DNA from: Cryobacterium sp. Y11
GTDB taxonomy: Bacteria; Actinomycetota; Actinomycetes; Actinomycetales; Microbacteriaceae
Reading direction: 5' to 3'
DNA length: 64,000 bases
Assembly (NCBI RefSeq): GCF_002929535.1
Contig: NZ_PJJO01000060.1
Span: forward strand, 1 to 64,000
Each line of letters opens with the position of its first letter. Positions within the stretch are counted from its first letter, which is position 1. A program made the translations under genes and the position numbers. The notes below the pieces were generated by a model. That model was given only the letters and a program-made list of their open reading frames with translations. It had not been told where the DNA came from and did no database searches. Below are positions 62,546-64,000 of this stretch, piece after piece.

Positions 62546-63850
62546 TCAGGAAACGGTGCCACCCAGCAGTCGCTGTGGATTGGAAACGATCTCTTTGAGG
62601 GTAGCGAGAAAACGAGCAGCGTCTCCACCATCGGCTACTCGATGATCGACGGTGATACCCACAATGCAGGTAAGCCTCGCTCCAAACGAGCCATCCGCCA
62701 CGACGATCCGGTCTTTCACCGCTCCAGCAGACAGCGCCGTCGCCTGCGGCGGCGTCAACAGCGCGTTGAAGGAATCCACCCCGAATCCACCCAGATTGGA
62801 GAAGACACTGGTACCGCCGGTGAGCTGTGACGCGTCAGTTTTACCCCCCCGCGCGCTCACGATGGCCTCCTTGATCTGCGCTACCAGGTCGGCGAGCGGG
62901 AGGGCATCAGGATTTCGCAACACGGGCGCCAGAAGTCCATTCGGCGCATCGATGGCGAGCGCGATGCCGATGTCGACATTGGGCACCGCACCATCAGCCG
63001 TCCAAAAGGCATTCAGCTGCGAATGCTCGCGGAGGGCGAGCGCCTGCGCCCGAACCAGAAGGGCCGTCCAACTGGCCCCGCCAAGATCCGTCTTGCGCAC
63101 TCGCGCCAGACTCGACAGCTCGAGCTCCAGAAATGCGGTGAACTGCGGTACCAACGCCGAGGCCGTCATGACGCGGGCGACCTGCTGCCGCGTGCGTCGA
63201 CGGCGGCCAGCGGCCGCATCGAGCGGCACCACGGATGCAGATGCAGGTGCAGGTGCAGGTGCAGCCTCCGCGGTTGCCGCGACCTCCGCCGCAACCGGCG
63301 AATGGCCAGCGGCGCGAACGACAGCACCGTCAACATCCGCTACCCGAATCGTGCCCCAGGGGCCGGTGGGAGTGATCGTCGCCAAGTTGAGGCCGTGTTC
63401 CTGCGCCACGACTCGCGCCAGAGGCACGGCGGGAAGCCAGCCATCGACGACGGGAACGACGGCGGCCGGGACCGGGATAGGCGCCACGCTGACGGCCACC
63501 AGCGGCTCGGGCTCCGCTGGAGCGACGGTCGCCGGTTTGACCGGTCGGGCCGGCTCGACGTAGGCGTCGGGAACCGGCTCGTCGAAAACGCCCCCGAGCA
63601 GGTCATCGGCGTCAGTCGTGATCATGCCGATGGCCACTCCCACCTTGATCACATCGTTTTCAAAAGCCATGATCCTGGCAAGGGTTCCGTCGAAGGGTGA
63701 CTCGACCTCCATGTCGACCTTGTCGGTCGCCACTTCACAAATTGCCTCGCCGGCCTTGACGAAGTCTCCCTCGTTTTTGAGCCAGGCGACCATGGTTCCC
63801 TCCTCCATGGTCATGGACATTTTGGGCATGGTCAGTGGCAGGTCGGCCAT
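62546..63850 (-). CDS. 2-oxoacid dehydrogenase E2 (dihydrolipoamide acyltransferase)
   Basis: 434 residues from ATG 63850. Single lipoyl domain with Lys in EVATDKVDMEVES (about residue 43), Ala/Pro linkers, a peripheral-subunit-binding domain (PAVPLARVVAQEHGLNLATI) and a catalytic domain ending DHRVADGGDAARFL (HxxxDG). Acts with E1 and E3 to make an acyl-CoA. Acetoin-, pyruvate- or branched-chain-type cannot be told. The start is 1 nt past the E1-beta stop (TGAGATG). Confidence 0.92.
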   Translation of the reverse strand: MADLPLTMPKMSMTMEEGTMVAWLKNEGDFVKAGEAICEVATDKVDMEVESPFDGTLARIMAFENDVIKVGVAIGMITTDADDLLGGVFDEPVPDAYVEPARPVKPATVAPAEPEPLVAVSVAPIPVPAAVVPVVDGWLPAVPLARVVAQEHGLNLATITPTGPWGTIRVADVDGAVVRAAGHSPVAAEVAATAEAAPAPAPASASVVPLDAAAGRRRRTRQQVARVMTASALVPQFTAFLELELSSLARVRKTDLGGASWTALLVRAQALALREHSQLNAFWTADGAVPNVDIGIALAIDAPNGLLAPVLRNPDALPLADLVAQIKEAIVSARGGKTDASQLTGGTSVFSNLGGFGVDSFNALLTPPQATALSAGAVKDRIVVADGSFGARLTCIVGITVDHRVADGGDAARFLATLKEIVSNPQRLLGGTVS

Positions 63851-63851
63851 C

Positions 63852-64000
63852 TCACCACTCCCGAACGAGGTCGGTGGCAGCCCGCACGATATCTTCGACC
63901 TGCGGCACCGCAGCACGTTCGAGCTTCGGAGCGTAAGGAATGGGAACGTCCAGGCCGGCCAGGCGCTTGATCGGAGCACGCAGGTGCGTAAAGGCGTCGG
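63852..64000 (-). CDS. 2-oxoacid dehydrogenase E1 beta subunit, 3' end only
   Basis: The last 49 codons of an E1-beta (transketolase C-domain) gene: [22 protein letters not shown] and [18 protein letters not shown]. The gene continues beyond the right edge, presumably followed by E1-alpha. Separate E1 alpha/beta subunits fit acetoin or branched-chain dehydrogenase complexes. Confidence 0.85.
   Translation of the reverse strand, partial: DAFTHLRAPIKRLAGLDVPIPYAPKLERAAVPQVEDIVRAATDLVREW

Overview
The window is high-GC DNA from an actinobacterium, most likely a member of Microbacteriaceae (inference). The supporting signs are the small actinobacterial families DUF2530, DUF3027, DUF3048, DUF3263 and DUF4032, an IdeR-type iron regulator, a CIRCE-controlled groEL, a bacterial XPB-type helicase, and frequent GTG/TTG starts with purine-rich Shine-Dalgarno sequences. 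Most of it is chromosomal housekeeping sequence with several accessory patches. No rRNA, CRISPR array or prophage is visible.

Layout. 1-0.6 kb: a broken ISAzo13-type transposase and a small conserved-looking gene. 0.6-13.4 kb: a superfamily I helicase-like ATPase, corA, an Sfp-type phosphopantetheinyl transferase, a nuclease-fold protein bracketed by repeats, an M1 peptidase, and a 1315-residue membrane-bound NRPS of the Pls/epsilon-poly-lysine-synthetase type. 13.5-16.3 kb: a decayed island between a tRNA-Arg(CCT) gene and a 39-nt copy of its 3' end. It holds a SnoaL-like gene and an alpha/beta hydrolase pseudogene with four in-frame stops, and a broken VOC gene lies just outside. 16.3-27.2 kb: HNH nuclease, NlpC/P60 hydrolase, ideR-like, serC, DUF2530, DUF3027, a cold-shock-domain protein, two helicase-related proteins, a RibD-like reductase and folP. 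27.2-30.2 kb: a two-component system and a lone WXG100 protein. 30.4-35.7 kb: a betT-betB-betA operon for choline uptake and oxidation to glycine betaine. 35.8-48.5 kb: groEL with two CIRCE operators, a DUF3048 lipoprotein, cspA, a LytR_C protein, DUF3263, msrB, a nitroreductase, a DMT transporter, an ABC-F protein, tRNA-Thr(TGT), a DsbA-like protein, an MsiK-type ATPase and DUF4032. 48.6-52.6 kb: a second nuclease-fold paralogue inside inverted palindromic repeats, then rlmB and cysS.

52.6-64 kb is a sugar or polyol phosphotransferase (PTS) locus: a SorC-family regulator, a galactitol-type PTS (IIA, IIB, IIC), enzyme I, a SAF-domain NAD(P)-binding oxidoreductase, a glucitol-type PTS (gutM-like, IIA, IIBC, IIC2) and HPr. 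It is followed by the E2 gene and the 3' end of the E1-beta gene of a 2-oxoacid dehydrogenase. Three promoter regions here carry paired TCAC-N4-GTGA-like sites whose starts are exactly 21 bp apart. This suggests one regulator controls both permease types and the oxidoreductase as a single regulon. It is the strongest candidate in the window for an undescribed system, because no polyol-phosphate dehydrogenase is present and the SAF oxidoreductase takes its place.

Three families of intergenic repeats occur: REP-like palindromes related to GGTCGAGGCGCGAGGAACGA (four copies), GGGCCC-rich bipartite palindromes (five copies), and 19-bp tandem units around 6.3-6.5 and 7.9-8.1 kb. The last two bracket the two nuclease-fold paralogues.
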